Notes under the pieces: model-generated
What the model saw: the letters and a program-made list of their open reading frames with translations, nothing else
Told to the model about the DNA's origin: nothing
Database searches by the model: none
Made by a program: the position numbers and the translations under genes
NCBI RefSeq assembly: GCF_000374185.1
Contig: NZ_KB910518.1
Location: forward strand, 1,110,546-1,174,545
Reading direction: 5' to 3'
Length of the DNA: 64,000 bases
DNA from: Paenibacillus sp. HW567
Lineage (GTDB): Bacteria; Bacillota; Bacilli; Paenibacillales; Paenibacillaceae
In this document: positions 27,759-38,281 of the stretch, in pieces
How positions within the stretch are numbered: the first letter of the stretch is position 1
Layout: every line of letters begins with the position of its first letter

Positions 27759-29033
27759 GTGATCATCAAGAACGCCAGTGTACTGAATGAGGAAGGCGTG
27801 CTGGAGCGCAAGCACATCGTAGTGCAGGATGGGATTATCTCAGCAATCAAGAGCGAAATCGAGGCTGTAGACGGAGCAGGAGAGATCATTGAAGCTGATG
27901 GCAAGCTGCTGATTCCGGGACTGATTGATATGCACGTGCATCTGCGCGAACCTGGCTTTGAGCATAAGGAAACAGTGGAGACCGGGGCCCGCTCGGCGGC
28001 CAAAGGCGGTTTTACGACAATTGCTTGTATGCCGAACACGCGGCCGGTGACGGATAGCCCGGAGATTGTGCAGTTCGTGAAGGATAAAGCGCGTGAAGCG
28101 GGACTGGTGAAGGTGCTGCCGTATGCAGCAATTACCAAGAGTGAGCTTGGACGCGAGCTGACTGATTTTGCCGCCTTGAAGGAGGCCGGTGCCATTGGGT
28201 TCACGGATGATGGCGTAGGCGTACAGAGTGCCCAAATGATGAAGGATGCGATGAAGATCGCTGCAGGGATGGATATGCCGGTGATTGCCCACTGCGAGGA
28301 CAACTCGCTGGTTGAGGGCTGCGCGGTAGCCGAAGGCACTTTTGCCGACAAGCATGGTCTGAAGGGAATCCCAAATGAGTCGGAAGCGATTCATGTCGGC
28401 CGCGATATTCTGCTTGCTGAAGCAACAGGCGTTCACTACCATGTCTGCCATGTCAGCACAGAGCAGTCGGTGCGGCTGATCCGTCAGGCGAAGGAGATCG
28501 GTATCAAGGTGACCGCTGAGGTATGCCCGCATCATCTGCTGCTCTCGGAGGAAGACATTCCTGGCCTGGACGCCAATTGGAAAATGAACCCGCCGCTGCG
28601 CTCGCGCCGTGATGTGGAGGCGTGCATCGCCGGTCTGCTGGACGGTACGCTTGATATCATCGTCACTGACCATGCGCCGCACAGCAAAGAAGAGAAGGCC
28701 AAAGGCATGCAGCTTGCGCCGTTCGGCATCGTTGGCTTTGAGACGGCATTCCCGCTGCTGTACACAGCTTTTGTGGCAACAGGCAAATGGGACCTCTCAC
28801 TGCTGGTACAGCGCATGACCGCTGATCCGGCACGGGTTTTCCGGCTGAACACAGGCAGCCTTAAGGTTGGCGCGCCAGCGGACTTGACACTGATTGATCT
28901 GACGGCAGAGAAGGAAGTAGATCCCGCTTCGTTTGCCAGCAAAGGGCGCAACACTCCTTTTGCCGGATGGAAGCTTAAAGGCTGGCCGGTAATGACATGG
29001 GTAGACGGCCGGGCCGTATGGACTGAAGAATAA
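27759..29033 (+). CDS. pyrC: Dihydroorotase
   Basis: Zinc amidohydrolase of 424 residues that cyclises carbamoyl aspartate to dihydroorotate. Metal and active-site motifs are GLIDMHVHLREPGFEHKE, MPNTRPVTD, GFTDDGVGVQ, VIAHCED, HVCHVST and the final metal-ligand Asp in VTDHAPHSKEEK. The start is GTG 27759 preceded by AGAAGGAGAA; the longer frame from 27729 lacks a ribosome binding site. It follows pyrB and precedes carA. Confidence 0.96.
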   Translation: MIIKNASVLNEEGVLERKHIVVQDGIISAIKSEIEAVDGAGEIIEADGKLLIPGLIDMHVHLREPGFEHKETVETGARSAAKGGFTTIACMPNTRPVTDSPEIVQFVKDKAREAGLVKVLPYAAITKSELGRELTDFAALKEAGAIGFTDDGVGVQSAQMMKDAMKIAAGMDMPVIAHCEDNSLVEGCAVAEGTFADKHGLKGIPNESEAIHVGRDILLAEATGVHYHVCHVSTEQSVRLIRQAKEIGIKVTAEVCPHHLLLSEEDIPGLDANWKMNPPLRSRRDVEACIAGLLDGTLDIIVTDHAPHSKEEKAKGMQLAPFGIVGFETAFPLLYTAFVATGKWDLSLLVQRMTADPARVFRLNTGSLKVGAPADLTLIDLTAEKEVDPASFASKGRNTPFAGWKLKGWPVMTWVDGRAVWTEE

Positions 29034-29171
29034 CTGACGGACTGGTAGAGCGGAGCTGCCGGCTGTATGGGGCAGGTAGAACATACAGCGGCATTTTCGC
29101 GCGCACACTCCGGCAGACATGGAAGACATAAGAAAGTATCAGACTACAGAACCAAGAAGGAGTGGAAGGGA

Positions 29172-30350
29172 ATGCAGGCAAGATTGCTGCTACAGGACGG
29201 TACGCTATTTACAGGCACCGCATTTGGCGCGGAAGGCGAAAAGACGGGCGAGGTTGTTTTTAACACAGGGATTACAGGTTATCAGGAGGTGCTGTCGGAC
29301 CCTTCCTACTGCGGCCAGATCGTCACAATGACTTATCCGCTGATCGGAAACTACGGCATTACCCGGGATGACTTCGAATCGGTTCGTCCCTTTGTGCACG
29401 GCTTTGTCGTACGCCGCCATGAGGCGGTTCCCAGCAACTGGCGCGCTGAATACAGTGTGGACGACTTGCTGAAGGAATACGGCATTCCCGGAATCAGCGA
29501 GATTGATACACGGATGCTGACCCGCATTATCCGCCACTACGGCACTATGAAGGCGATCCTGACCACTTCTAACAAACGTGTGGAAGAGCTGATGGAGATG
29601 ATGGGCGACACTTCCATTGAAGAGCTGCGCAACCAGGTTGCCCGTACCTCTACCACTACAACCTACAGCAGCCCGGGCACCAAGGAACGGATCGTGCTTG
29701 TTGATTACGGTGCAAAGACGGGTATCCTGCGTGAGCTGAACAACCGGGGCTGCGATGTGGTTGTCGTGCCGCATGATGTGACAGCCGACGAGATCCGCCG
29801 CCTGAACCCGGATGGCATTCAGCTCTCCAACGGCCCTGGGGACCCTAAGGATGTGCCATATGCGGTGAAGACGATCTCCGAGCTGCTCGGTGAATATCCG
29901 ATCTTCGGGATCTGCCTGGGCCATCAATTGTTTGCACTGGCTTGCGGCGCGGATACAGAGAAGCTTAAATTCGGCCACCGCGGCGGCAACCATCCGGTGA
30001 AGGAGCTGGAGAGCGGACGCTGCTTCATCACCTCGCAGAACCACGGCTACACGGTCAACGAGGAATCCGTGAAGAGCACTGAGCTTGAAGTTACACACAT
30101 CAACAACAATGACAAGACCATCGAAGGCTTGAAGCATACCCGCTACCCCGCATTTTCTGTGCAGTACCATCCGGAAGCGGCGCCGGGACCGCATGACAGC
30201 AGCTATTTATTCGACCGTTTCCTGCAGATGATTGCCGATCATAAGGCCAGCAGACCTGCCGTCACAAGACAGGCACAGCTTGCGGCCAACGCCAGAATCA
30301 CGGCACCGAACGTTACCCCGCAGCTTGAAGCCGTGAAAGGAGCTCTATAA
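29172..30350 (+). CDS. carA: Carbamoyl-phosphate synthase small chain
   Basis: Glutamine amidotransferase subunit that feeds ammonia to CarB. It has 392 residues: an N-terminal small-subunit domain ([32 protein letters not shown]) and a class I glutaminase domain with the nucleophile Cys in [15 protein letters not shown] and the His/Glu pair in [14 protein letters not shown] 29172 follows AAGGAG; the longer frame from 29067 has no such site. It is one base upstream of carB. Being in the pyr operon under PyrR, it is the pyrimidine-specific copy (pyrAA in Bacillus terms). Confidence 0.96.
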   Translation: MQARLLLQDGTLFTGTAFGAEGEKTGEVVFNTGITGYQEVLSDPSYCGQIVTMTYPLIGNYGITRDDFESVRPFVHGFVVRRHEAVPSNWRAEYSVDDLLKEYGIPGISEIDTRMLTRIIRHYGTMKAILTTSNKRVEELMEMMGDTSIEELRNQVARTSTTTTYSSPGTKERIVLVDYGAKTGILRELNNRGCDVVVVPHDVTADEIRRLNPDGIQLSNGPGDPKDVPYAVKTISELLGEYPIFGICLGHQLFALACGADTEKLKFGHRGGNHPVKELESGRCFITSQNHGYTVNEESVKSTELEVTHINNNDKTIEGLKHTRYPAFSVQYHPEAAPGPHDSSYLFDRFLQMIADHKASRPAVTRQAQLAANARITAPNVTPQLEAVKGAL

Positions 30351-30351
30351 C

Positions 30352-33300
30352 ATGCCAAAGAACGATAAGCTTAAAAAAATTCTCGTCATCGGCTCCGGCC
30401 CGATTGTTATCGGCCAAGCCGCCGAGTTCGACTATGCCGGAACCCAGGCCTGCCAGGCCCTCAAAGAAGAAGGCGTGGAGGTTGTGCTGATCAACAGCAA
30501 CCCGGCCACAATTATGACCGATACCAATATGGCCGACAAGGTATACATCGAGCCGATTACCCTTGAATTTGTTACCGGAATTATCCGCCAGGAGCGTCCG
30601 GACGGCTTGCTGCCGACGCTGGGCGGACAGACCGGCCTGAATATGGCTGTGGAGCTGGCCCGTGCGGGCGTGCTGGAGCAGGAGAATGTGAAGCTGCTGG
30701 GCACACAACTGGAGTCCATTGAGAAGGCGGAGGACCGCGATCTGTTCCGTGAACTGATGCGTGAGCTGAATCAGCCTGTACCGGAGAGCACCATTATCAC
30801 AAGTGTGGAAGAAGCTATGGGCTTCGCAGCCGGAATCGGCTATCCGCTGATCGTCCGGCCTGCTTATACGCTGGGCGGTACCGGCGGCGGGATTTGCGAC
30901 AACGAAGAAGAGCTGCGCGAAACCGTCAAGGCGGGTATCCGCTACAGCCCGATTGGCCAATGTCTGGTGGAGAAGAGCATCGCCGGCATGAAGGAAGTTG
31001 AATATGAGGTTATGCGCGATGCGAATGACAACTGCATCGTGGTCTGCAATATGGAGAACTTCGATCCGGTTGGCGTGCACACAGGCGACAGCATCGTCGT
31101 AGCACCAAGCCAGACCTTGTCCGACCGTGAATATCAAATGCTGCGCAGCGCTTCGCTGAAGATTATCCGTGCGCTGAATATCGAAGGCGGCTGCAACGTG
31201 CAGTTCGCGCTCGACCCGCAGAGCTATCAATATTATGTCATTGAAGTGAACCCGCGTGTCAGCCGCTCCTCGGCGCTGGCGTCGAAGGCAACCGGCTATC
31301 CGATTGCCAAGATGGCGGCCAAAATCGCGCTCGGCTACACGCTGGATGAAATCGTCAATCCGGTGACCGGACAGACGTATGCCTGCTTCGAGCCGACCCT
31401 GGACTATATTGTCAGCAAAATTCCGCGCTGGCCGTTTGACAAGTTCATCTACGCGAACCGCAAGCTGGGCACGCAGATGAAAGCAACCGGTGAGGTAATG
31501 GCGATTGGCCGTACCTTTGAAGAGTCGATTCACAAGGCCATCCGTTCTCTGGAAATCGGTCTTCACCGTTTCCGTCTCCCGGGTGCGGAGAAGCTGGAGG
31601 ACAGTGTGCTGCGCACAAGACTGGCGAAGGCAGACGATGAGCGCCTGTTCCTGATTGCCGAGGCCTTCCGCCGCGGCTATGATCTGCAGGAAATCCAGGA
31701 TATCACAAATGTGGACTGGTGGTTCCTCTCCAAGATCGAGGGGCTGGTGAACTTTGAAGAGGTGATCCGCAGCGAAGCAACACTGTCGCCGGAAACACTC
31801 TATCAAGCGAAGCGCAAGGGCTTCACCGACCGGGCGATTGCCCAGATCCGTGCAGAGGGATGTTCCGGTCTTGAGCAAACGCAGGAATCCGAGGTTCGGG
31901 CATTGCGCCTGCAGCAAGGGCTGACTCCGGTCTTCAAAATGGTAGATACCTGCGCAGCCGAGTTCGAAGCCTCCACACCGTACTACTATTCGACTTATGA
32001 GACCGAGAACGAGGTTATTCATTCCGACAAGCAAAAGGTAGTCGTGCTGGGCTCCGGTCCGATCCGCATCGGCCAGGGGATTGAATTTGACTACTCTACG
32101 GTGCATGCGGTATGGGCAATTCAAAAAGCGGGCTATGAAGCCGTAATTATCAACAACAATCCAGAGACGGTGTCTACGGATTTCAATACCTCGGACCGGT
32201 TGTATTTTGAGCCGCTGTTCTTCGAAGATGTTATGAACGTAATCGCCCAGGAGAAGCCAATCGGCGTTATCGTGCAGTTCGGCGGACAGACGGCAATTAA
32301 CCTTGCTGCACCGCTGGCTGCTGCGGGTGTGAATATTCTGGGCACCAGCCTGGACAGCATCGACGAAGCCGAGGACCGCAAGAAGTTCGAAGCGCTGCTG
32401 GCCCGTCTGGATATTGCCCAACCGAAGGGCAAGACGGTCATCAACATCGACGAAGCGGTGGAAACTGCGCAATCTCTCGGTTATCCGGTGCTGGTGCGTC
32501 CTTCCTACGTGCTGGGCGGCCGCGCGATGGAAATTGTCTACAACGACACGGAGCTGCTGAGCTACATGGCTGAAGCGGTGAAGGTCAACCCGGAGCATCC
32601 GGTCCTGATCGACCGTTATATGCTCGGCAAAGAAGTAGAGGTTGATGCCATCTGCGACGGGGAGACGGTGGTTATCCCGGGCATTATGGAGCATGTAGAG
32701 CGCGCAGGGGTTCACTCCGGCGACTCCATTGCCGTATACCCGCCACAGTATCTTAGTGACGGCTTGAAGCAGAAGATTACGGACATCACCATCAAGATCG
32801 CCAAAGAACTGAAGACCATCGGGCTGGTAAATATCCAGTTTGTTATCTATCAAAATGAAGTGTATGTCATCGAAGTGAATCCGCGCTCCTCGCGTACGGT
32901 TCCTTTCCTGAGCAAGGTAACAGGCATTCCAATGGCCAATCTTGCGACCAAGGTCATTCTCGGCGGCAAGCTGAAGGAAGACGGGTATACAGAAGGCCTC
33001 TGGCCGGAGAGCGACTATGTGTCGGTAAAAGTGCCGGTGTTCTCTTTTGCCAAGCTGCGCAGAGTAGAGCCTACACTGGGACCGGAAATGAAATCAACCG
33101 GCGAGGTGATGGGCCGCGACAAGCTATATGCCAAAGCGCTGTATAAAGGCCTGATCGGTGCGGGAATGAAGATTCCGGCCACCGGAGCCATCATCGTAAC
33201 GGTAGCAGACAAAGATAAGGCGGAAGCGGTAGAGCTGATGAAGGGCTTCCACGCCATGGGCTACAAAATCATTGCCACCGGCGGCACAGCGCTTGCCCTC

Positions 33301-33573
33301 GAACAGGCGGGCCTGAACGTGATGAACGTCAACAAGCTGGATGAAGGAGAGCCGACCATCCTCGATCTGATTCGCGGCGGTCAAGCGAACTTCGTCTTCA
33401 ATACTCTGACCAAAGGCAAAACGCCGGAGCGCGACGGCTTCCGTATCCGCCGGGAAGCGGTGGAGAACGGCGTTGTATGTATGACTTCGCTTGATACCGT
33501 GACCGCGCTGCTGAGAATGCTGCAGACGATCAACTTCTCGTCACAGTCGATGCCTGCTTTTGTCGGACAATAA
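30352..33573 (+). CDS. carB: Carbamoyl-phosphate synthase large chain
   Basis: Makes carbamoyl phosphate from bicarbonate, ammonia and two ATP. The 1073 residues comprise two homologous ATP-grasp halves, starting [22 protein letters not shown] and, at about residue 555, [23 protein letters not shown]-binding loops [11 protein letters not shown] and [12 protein letters not shown] are present, as are the metal-ligand motifs [22 protein letters not shown] and [20 protein letters not shown]. The C-terminal MGS-like allosteric domain starts around residue 940 ([16 protein letters not shown]). It is one base downstream of carA. pyrAB is the Bacillus name. Confidence 0.97.
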   Translation: MPKNDKLKKILVIGSGPIVIGQAAEFDYAGTQACQALKEEGVEVVLINSNPATIMTDTNMADKVYIEPITLEFVTGIIRQERPDGLLPTLGGQTGLNMAVELARAGVLEQENVKLLGTQLESIEKAEDRDLFRELMRELNQPVPESTIITSVEEAMGFAAGIGYPLIVRPAYTLGGTGGGICDNEEELRETVKAGIRYSPIGQCLVEKSIAGMKEVEYEVMRDANDNCIVVCNMENFDPVGVHTGDSIVVAPSQTLSDREYQMLRSASLKIIRALNIEGGCNVQFALDPQSYQYYVIEVNPRVSRSSALASKATGYPIAKMAAKIALGYTLDEIVNPVTGQTYACFEPTLDYIVSKIPRWPFDKFIYANRKLGTQMKATGEVMAIGRTFEESIHKAIRSLEIGLHRFRLPGAEKLEDSVLRTRLAKADDERLFLIAEAFRRGYDLQEIQDITNVDWWFLSKIEGLVNFEEVIRSEATLSPETLYQAKRKGFTDRAIAQIRAEGCSGLEQTQESEVRALRLQQGLTPVFKMVDTCAAEFEASTPYYYSTYETENEVIHSDKQKVVVLGSGPIRIGQGIEFDYSTVHAVWAIQKAGYEAVIINNNPETVSTDFNTSDRLYFEPLFFEDVMNVIAQEKPIGVIVQFGGQTAINLAAPLAAAGVNILGTSLDSIDEAEDRKKFEALLARLDIAQPKGKTVINIDEAVETAQSLGYPVLVRPSYVLGGRAMEIVYNDTELLSYMAEAVKVNPEHPVLIDRYMLGKEVEVDAICDGETVVIPGIMEHVERAGVHSGDSIAVYPPQYLSDGLKQKITDITIKIAKELKTIGLVNIQFVIYQNEVYVIEVNPRSSRTVPFLSKVTGIPMANLATKVILGGKLKEDGYTEGLWPESDYVSVKVPVFSFAKLRRVEPTLGPEMKSTGEVMGRDKLYAKALYKGLIGAGMKIPATGAIIVTVADKDKAEAVELMKGFHAMGYKIIATGGTALALEQAGLNVMNVNKLDEGEPTILDLIRGGQANFVFNTLTKGKTPERDGFRIRREAVENGVVCMTSLDTVTALLRMLQTINFSSQSMPAFVGQ

Positions 33574-33613
33574 TCTATCGAAGTATAGCCCGGCCTATAC
33601 AGGCGGGACAACG

Positions 33614-33643
33614 GGAACGGTTTGCGTTAGCGCAGACCGTTCC
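33614..33643. repeat. Perfect-loop hairpin in the carB-pyrF gap
   Basis: GGAACGGTTTGCG pairs with CGCAGACCGTTCC over 13 bp (one wobble pair) around a TTAG loop. No T-run follows, so it looks more like an mRNA processing or stability element than a terminator. The 182-bp gap is where pyrK and pyrD stand in B. subtilis, and no coding remnant of either is visible. Confidence 0.6.
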
Positions 33644-33755
33644 GCTGTGCCCGGGACCTTGAAAAACTTTAATTTTATGGTGAATGCTATGGAAGTGACA
33701 GGCGATCATCAACAAGACTTGCGGTGCACCGCATGGGTTAGGAGCGAGCAATACT

Positions 33756-34514
33756 ATGGCAAACGAAGAGGATCAGCAAGTCAAGAATCGTGAAGAAATG
33801 GCGGGACGGCTGATGGTCGCTCTCGATGTACCGGATGTGGCCCAGGCCAGACTTTTAATTGAGAAGTTGAAGGGCATTCCTTGTTATATGAAGGTTGGCA
33901 TGCAGCTTTTTTATGCGGCTGGACCTGACTTTATCAGAGAGCTGAAGGCGCGCGGCTATTCTGTATTTCTGGATGTCAAAATGCATGATATTCCCAATAC
34001 CGTCCGCGGCGGAGCGGAGAGCCTGACGCTGCTGGGAGTGGATATGTTCAACGTTCACGCTGCCGGAGGGAAAACAATGATGGCAGCGGCGCTGGAAGGC
34101 GCAACGAAGGCGGTCAGCCAGCAGCCGTCGCTACAGCTTCCGCTCATTATCGCTGTAACCCAGCTTACGAGCACCAGTCAGGAGACGATGAACGCCGAGA
34201 TTGGTATCGACGGCACGGTTACAGATACCGTTGTGCGCTATGCCAAGCTCGCGGCTGAAGCCGGCCTGCACGGCGTGGTGGCTTCACCGCAGGAATCAGC
34301 GGTGATTGCCGCAGCTTGCGGACCGAAATTCCGCACAGTAACACCGGGAATACGTCCGGCAGGCGCTTCGATGGATGACCAGTCCCGCGTAATGACTCCC
34401 GGACAAGCCATCCGTCAGGGCAGCCATTTCCTGGTTGTCGGACGTCCGATTACAGCGGCGGCGGACCCGCGCCAGGCCGCACTTACCATTATTGAGGAGA
34501 TGAGCCAAGCATGA
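33756..34514 (+). CDS. pyrF: Orotidine 5'-phosphate decarboxylase
   Basis: Last step of UMP synthesis, decarboxylating OMP. The 252-residue TIM barrel has [19 protein letters not shown], the catalytic Lys/Asp array [34 protein letters not shown] and [10 protein letters not shown] 33756 follows TAGGAGCGAG; the first 15 residues are hydrophilic and slightly longer than in Bacillus. The stop overlaps the pyrE start by four bases. Confidence 0.96.
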   Translation: MANEEDQQVKNREEMAGRLMVALDVPDVAQARLLIEKLKGIPCYMKVGMQLFYAAGPDFIRELKARGYSVFLDVKMHDIPNTVRGGAESLTLLGVDMFNVHAAGGKTMMAAALEGATKAVSQQPSLQLPLIIAVTQLTSTSQETMNAEIGIDGTVTDTVVRYAKLAAEAGLHGVVASPQESAVIAAACGPKFRTVTPGIRPAGASMDDQSRVMTPGQAIRQGSHFLVVGRPITAAADPRQAALTIIEEMSQA

Positions 34515-35152
34515 GCCCATTATTGAATAAAAGTGAACAAGTTGCCCGTTACCTGCTGAAGATCGGCGCGGTAGCGCTGCGTCCGCAGGACCCTTTTACC
34601 TGGACTTCCGGCATTAAATCGCCAATCTATTGCGACAATCGTCTGACGTTGTCCTTCCCGGAAGTCCGCAGCTACATTGCCGATGCCTTCGTGGAGACAA
34701 TTGCCGGCACTTACCCGGAAGCCGAAGTGATTGCAGGCACGGCTACCGCCGGCATTCCGCATGCAGCCTGGGTGGCTGACAAGCTGAATCTGCCGATGGC
34801 CTACATCCGTGACAAGGCCAAGGGCCATGGCAAGCAGAACCAGATTGAAGGCCTGATCAAGCCCGGTCAAAAGGTCATCGTAATCGAAGACCTGATCTCT
34901 ACAGGCGGCAGCTCCATCAAAGCTGCTCAGGCTGTTCAGGAGGCGGGAGGTATTCCGCTGGTTGTGCTGGCTATTTTCAGCTATGAGCTGGACCGCGCCA
35001 CCGAAGCCTTTGCCGCAGCCGGTGTGCCGCTGCAGACTCTTTCCAATTACACAACCTTGATTGATGTCGCACTCGCCCAAGGCACTATTGCTGATTCAGA
35101 TGTAGAGCTGCTGCAAGCATGGCGTAAAGATCCGGCTTCTTTTGGCGTATAA
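34511..35152 (+). CDS. pyrE: Orotate phosphoribosyltransferase
   Basis: Transfers phosphoribose from PRPP to orotate, giving OMP for PyrF. The 213-residue protein shows [19 protein letters not shown] (orotate side), [33 protein letters not shown] and the PRPP loop [19 protein letters not shown]. The ATG overlaps the pyrF stop (ATGA), so the two are translationally coupled. It is the last gene of the operon and is followed by a terminator. Confidence 0.97.
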   Translation: MSPLLNKSEQVARYLLKIGAVALRPQDPFTWTSGIKSPIYCDNRLTLSFPEVRSYIADAFVETIAGTYPEAEVIAGTATAGIPHAAWVADKLNLPMAYIRDKAKGHGKQNQIEGLIKPGQKVIVIEDLISTGGSSIKAAQAVQEAGGIPLVVLAIFSYELDRATEAFAAAGVPLQTLSNYTTLIDVALAQGTIADSDVELLQAWRKDPASFGV

Positions 35153-35180
35153 TGTCTGAAACAATAATTCTCTCTTCAAG

Positions 35181-35204
35181 TCCTCACCTCGGTGGGGATT
35201 TTTT
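35181..35204 (+). terminator. Terminator of the pyr operon
   Basis: TCCTCACC and GGTGGGGA form a stem around TC, with TTTTTT to 35204. The following 216 bp up to the next gene hold a TATAAT at 35347-35352 without a matching -35 element. Confidence 0.8.
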
Positions 35205-35420
35205 GACATTCTGGAGAAACGGATGCCGTTTCTTCTTGTGGCATGGCGTGCATGAATGACGTTGGCCCCCCTGACTTTCCCCATCCTATGAAGAAATCGT
35301 AGTGTATCTTTAAACAGCCTGTAACTTCCCCTCCCGCACATATCTTTATAATGCTAAATATAGGAAAGGTTCATTTCCGTTAAGGGAGAGAACGAATTTC
35401 GCCCAGGAGGGGATTTGTAC

Positions 35421-36920
35421 ATGAATAGTAAAGGAATCGGGGCGGCAGCCAAACGCTGGCTGTCACTTGGCATCTGTACGGCGCTTGTGCTGCCGCTGAC
35501 ATCTGCGGGAGGGATTAGTGCCGCCGCCGAGGGCTCAAAGGTCTCTGAAGGGCAGCGGGTGCTGCGTATCGGCAGCCTATGGAGCGGGGAGGACGATAAT
35601 TATTTCCGCCAGCAGTTTACCGATCTCTATGAGCTGCAGCATCCCGAGGTCACCCTGGAGTTCGTTACAGCCATTGATACAGAGAAGCTCCGCTTCAGTT
35701 CCGGCAACCTCCAGGCGGGTCAGGATAATCTGGACAGTATGCGGGCCATTATGGGCGGTGATAAGCCGGTGGATGTGGTTATCGGCGACAGCACACTGCT
35801 TAAGAGATTGGCCGACCGGAATCTGGTTGAGCCGTTACAGCCTTTGATTGACCGGGATCACTACGATCTCAGCAATATGGCCCCTACGGTTCTGGAGGGG
35901 ATACGGGAATTGGGCAGGGGGAATCTGTATGCGCTGGGGCCTGCCTTTACATCAAGTGCACTGTTTTACAATAAAAAGATATTCGATGCTGCCGGAGTGG
36001 CATATCCTGAGAAGGGGATGACTTGGGAGAAATTGTTCCCGGTTGCAGCAAAGGTCACCAAGGGTCCCGGAGACGTTAAAGACCGTATCTACGGATTAGC
36101 CATGAACCGCTTCGCGGGTGCTCCCTTCTGGGATATGCAGAGCTACCTTTCTCCGCTTCAGCTTGCGATGTATGATAATACAGGCGAAAAAATGACCGTG
36201 AATACTCCCGCCTGGAGCAAGGCCTGGAACGACTACAGCAATCTAGTGAAAAAACAGATCATTCCGGGTTTGCACGAGATTATCTACCCGAATGAGGTTA
36301 CTCCCTTAGCCGTTGACCTGTTTCTGACCAGCAGAGCTGCAATGGTAGTTGCGGATTACAGTTATATCAATGAGCTTACGGTAGCGGAAAGAAATGCATC
36401 CCTCATTAAAAATTTCCAGCCTGTGGACTGGGGCATCGTTTCAGTGCCTACCTTTGCTGAAAAGCCCGGAGTAGCTATGGGAACCTCGCTTGGCAGCTTG
36501 ATGGCGATCAATGCAATAGCGCAGAACCAAGAGGATGCCTGGGATCTGATCCAATTCGTCAACAGCAACGAGGTTGCCAAAATCAAAGCCCATAACCGTT
36601 ACGAGCTGACCGCGCGCAAAGATTATAATAAATCCCCGGAAAAGGGGCTGGATCTTGCTCCGTTCTACAGCCAGAAGCCGCTGCCGGCAAATGACCCGGC
36701 GATGGACAGTTTGCAGGCACGCCTTCCCGGAATCACCCAAATCAATGATGCCGGGCAGATATTATTCACAGAGGTGTATCAAGGCAAGCGAACTGTCGCC
36801 AGTGCGCTTCAAGCCTGGGAGAAGCAGGGCAATCTCATGCTGAAGACGCTGCAGAAGCACCCTAATGAATATTTTGATCTTTATAATAGCTGGCCTGAGA
36901 AAAGCGCAGCGAATCAATAG
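35421..36920 (+). CDS. Extracellular solute-binding protein, orphan
   Basis: Family-1 solute-binding protein of 499 residues. The first 35 residues are a Sec signal peptide (AKRWLSLGICTALVLPLTSAGGISAAAEG) with a likely AAA-E cleavage site. No proper lipobox is present because the only Cys is preceded by GI. The mature part has VLRIGSLWSGEDD, NLYALGPAFTSSALFYNKKIF and DAWDLIQFVNSNEVA, as in sugar or peptide-binding proteins. ATG 35421 has AGGAGGGG eight bases upstream. No permease, ATPase or sensor gene is adjacent, so its partner is unknown. Lack of a lipid anchor is unusual for a Gram-positive binding protein. Confidence 0.8.
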   Translation: MNSKGIGAAAKRWLSLGICTALVLPLTSAGGISAAAEGSKVSEGQRVLRIGSLWSGEDDNYFRQQFTDLYELQHPEVTLEFVTAIDTEKLRFSSGNLQAGQDNLDSMRAIMGGDKPVDVVIGDSTLLKRLADRNLVEPLQPLIDRDHYDLSNMAPTVLEGIRELGRGNLYALGPAFTSSALFYNKKIFDAAGVAYPEKGMTWEKLFPVAAKVTKGPGDVKDRIYGLAMNRFAGAPFWDMQSYLSPLQLAMYDNTGEKMTVNTPAWSKAWNDYSNLVKKQIIPGLHEIIYPNEVTPLAVDLFLTSRAAMVVADYSYINELTVAERNASLIKNFQPVDWGIVSVPTFAEKPGVAMGTSLGSLMAINAIAQNQEDAWDLIQFVNSNEVAKIKAHNRYELTARKDYNKSPEKGLDLAPFYSQKPLPANDPAMDSLQARLPGITQINDAGQILFTEVYQGKRTVASALQAWEKQGNLMLKTLQKHPNEYFDLYNSWPEKSAANQ

Positions 36921-36944
36921 AACGCATCCAAAAATTACGCAGCC

Positions 36945-36972
36945 GCCGCCGGATTCCGGCGGCTTATTTTTC
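36945..36972 (+). terminator. Terminator after the solute-binding protein gene
   Basis: GCCGCCGG pairs with CCGGCGGC around ATT, followed by TTATTTTTC. Confidence 0.85.
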
Positions 36973-37040
36973 GGAAACTGGGCATGATATGTTTAGAAAC
37001 AGAGCGACCTTATTTTTGCGAAAAAGGAGAAGAAGGCATC

Positions 37041-37205
37041 ATGAACTGGATATACTTCGCAAAGCTGTTCAGGACGAGGTTTCAAGCAGGCTGCCTGGCC
37101 AAAAGACTGGAGCAGGACGGCTGGATCTACGGCTATCATGACCCGCGTTTTGTGGAAATTTACCGTTCGCGCAAGGGCCGCTATGGGGTACGCTTTCTGC
37201 CCTGA
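37041..37205 (+). CDS. Small conserved-looking protein of unknown function
   Basis: A 54-residue basic protein, MNWIYFAKLFRTRFQAGCLA and onward, ending GVRFLP. AAGGAG/AAGAAGG sites precede ATG 37041, whereas the longer frame from 36984 has none. No domain is recognised. The tyrosine-, arginine- and tryptophan-rich composition looks like a real globular mini-protein rather than chance coding. It lies between a terminator and the tRNA promoter. Confidence 0.6.
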   Translation: MNWIYFAKLFRTRFQAGCLAKRLEQDGWIYGYHDPRFVEIYRSRKGRYGVRFLP

Positions 37206-37225
37206 TCCATTAACCAAAATCATCC

Positions 37226-37255
37226 TTGACTTTAACCCCGGATATAATGTATATT
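37226..37255 (+). promoter_or_regulatory. Promoter of the two-tRNA unit
   Basis: TTGACT (37226-37231) and TATATT (37250-37255) have an 18-bp spacer. A TATAAT at 37243 is too close to the -35 element. They lie 33 bp before tRNA-fMet. Confidence 0.6.
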
Positions 37256-37287
37256 ATCTATTGTCGCTGTTTGAATATGATTACTGA

Positions 37288-37368
<81 letters not shown>

Positions 37369-37408
37369 ATTTTCCAGACAGCCATTGTATATACGGAATC
37401 CTAGATCC

Positions 37409-37482
37409 GGGCCCTTAGCTCAGTTGGTTAGAGCGGTCGGCTCATAACCGATTGGTCACAGGTTCGAGTCCTGTAGGGCCCA
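37409..37482 (+). tRNA. tRNA with CAT anticodon, probably tRNA-Ile2
   Basis: A 74-nt cloverleaf: acceptor stem GGGCCCT/AGGGCCC, D arm AGCTCAGTTGGTTAGAGC, anticodon loop CTCATAA, T arm CACAGGTTCGAGTCCTGT. CCA is not encoded. The acceptor sequence, D arm and anticodon loop resemble bacterial tRNA-Ile2, whose C34 is converted to lysidine by TilS, more than elongator tRNA-Met. The CAT anticodon alone does not decide this. Confidence 0.85.
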
Positions 37483-37489
37483 CTTCCTA

Positions 37490-37515
37490 AACCCCTTGCG
37501 TAGCAAGGGGTTTTT
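37490..37515 (+). terminator. Terminator of the tRNA pair
   Basis: AACCCCTTGC (37490-37499) pairs with GCAAGGGGTT (37503-37512) around GTA, ending in TTTTT, eight bases after the second tRNA. Confidence 0.92.
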
Positions 37516-37546
37516 GCTGTTTATTAAGGAGCAAGAGCAGACAGAA

Positions 37547-37753
37547 TTATTTTAGTCGGCTGATACGTGGCGAGTTAAATTGAGAGATGACGAGATAAAT
37601 TAATCCCACCAACGGGATAAAGATTGCCAGGGTGAAGCCGATGGCAATCTGCCATTTAGGACACTCTTTTTTCCACATAACCCGAGCAACCAGAATTGGA
37701 ATAGCAATACGCAGTGCATATATTCCAATACCGATAAGAATTGCGAAATCCAT
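37547..37753 (-). CDS. Small membrane protein, unknown function
   Basis: A 68-residue protein with two hydrophobic helices, FAILIGIGIYALRIAIPILVARV and WQIAIGFTLAIFIPLVGLIYLVI, joined by a basic WKKECPK loop. It resembles small phospholipase-D-nuclease N-terminal-like or holin-like membrane proteins, but no assignment is safe. ATG 37753 has AGAGGTG upstream; the GTG at 37762 overlaps that site. Confidence 0.6.
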   Translation of the reverse strand: MDFAILIGIGIYALRIAIPILVARVMWKKECPKWQIAIGFTLAIFIPLVGLIYLVISQFNSPRISRLK

Positions 37754-37878
37754 TTCAAACACCTCTTATGTATTAGTTATCCTCTATTTTATCGGTTGGG
37801 AATGCTTAGGGGAATAGGGGGTGTTGTGGTTTTAGTCCTTCGCTTATAGTAATATTTTGTTAAATGAGGAGGCGTGCC

Positions 37879-38163
37879 ATGAAAGTATTCATTAAGAAGC
37901 TGGGCCTTTGGTTGCCGCTATTATCGTTAATTGTTTGTCTGTATAACCTATCAGGACGCGATGATAAAAACTTATTGCTTGCCTTTACAAATCCTTTGCT
38001 CATCTGGTTAAATCCGCAATTGACAGATTTGCATTACTTAATGAAAAATGAGCTTTTGTGGCAGCTTATTTTGTACGCGATTCATTTCTTCTCATGGCTA
38101 ATTGTTGGTCTTGTATTAGATTGGGGATTTTCACGCAAGAGATCAAAAAACAAAACCACGTGA
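37879..38163 (+). CDS. Small membrane protein, unknown function
   Basis: A 94-residue protein with two hydrophobic segments, LWLPLLSLIVCLYNL and LWQLILYAIHFFSWLIVGLVLDWGF, a short loop with NPLLIWLNPQLTDLHYLM, and a basic C-terminus RKRSKNK. GAGGAGG precedes ATG 37879. It is more AT-rich than the core genes. No family is recognised. Confidence 0.6.
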   Translation: MKVFIKKLGLWLPLLSLIVCLYNLSGRDDKNLLLAFTNPLLIWLNPQLTDLHYLMKNELLWQLILYAIHFFSWLIVGLVLDWGFSRKRSKNKTT

Positions 38164-38174
38164 TTGTAAAAGCT

Positions 38175-38203
38175 TTGACAAACAGTAAAGAGAGTACTAA
38201 TAT
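38175..38203 (+). promoter_or_regulatory. Putative sigma-A promoter of the pirin gene
   Basis: A consensus TTGACA (38175-38180) and TAATAT (38198-38203) with 17-bp spacing, 79 bp before the pirin start. Confidence 0.55.
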
Positions 38204-38281
38204 TACTATATAAAAGAAAGTAAATATAAAAACAAAAGTTTGAATAGCAAACAATATCATCTTTACAGGAGGGGAATTGTT

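Noticed and set aside
30313..32853. An 846-codon open frame on the minus strand opposite carB
   Set aside because: It is a shadow frame produced by the codon usage of carB, which is complete and intact on the plus strand. The antisense translation has no signal, domain or ribosome binding site.
35347..35352. TATAAT before the orphan solute-binding protein as a promoter
   Set aside because: No -35-like hexamer occurs at a suitable distance, so it is not called.
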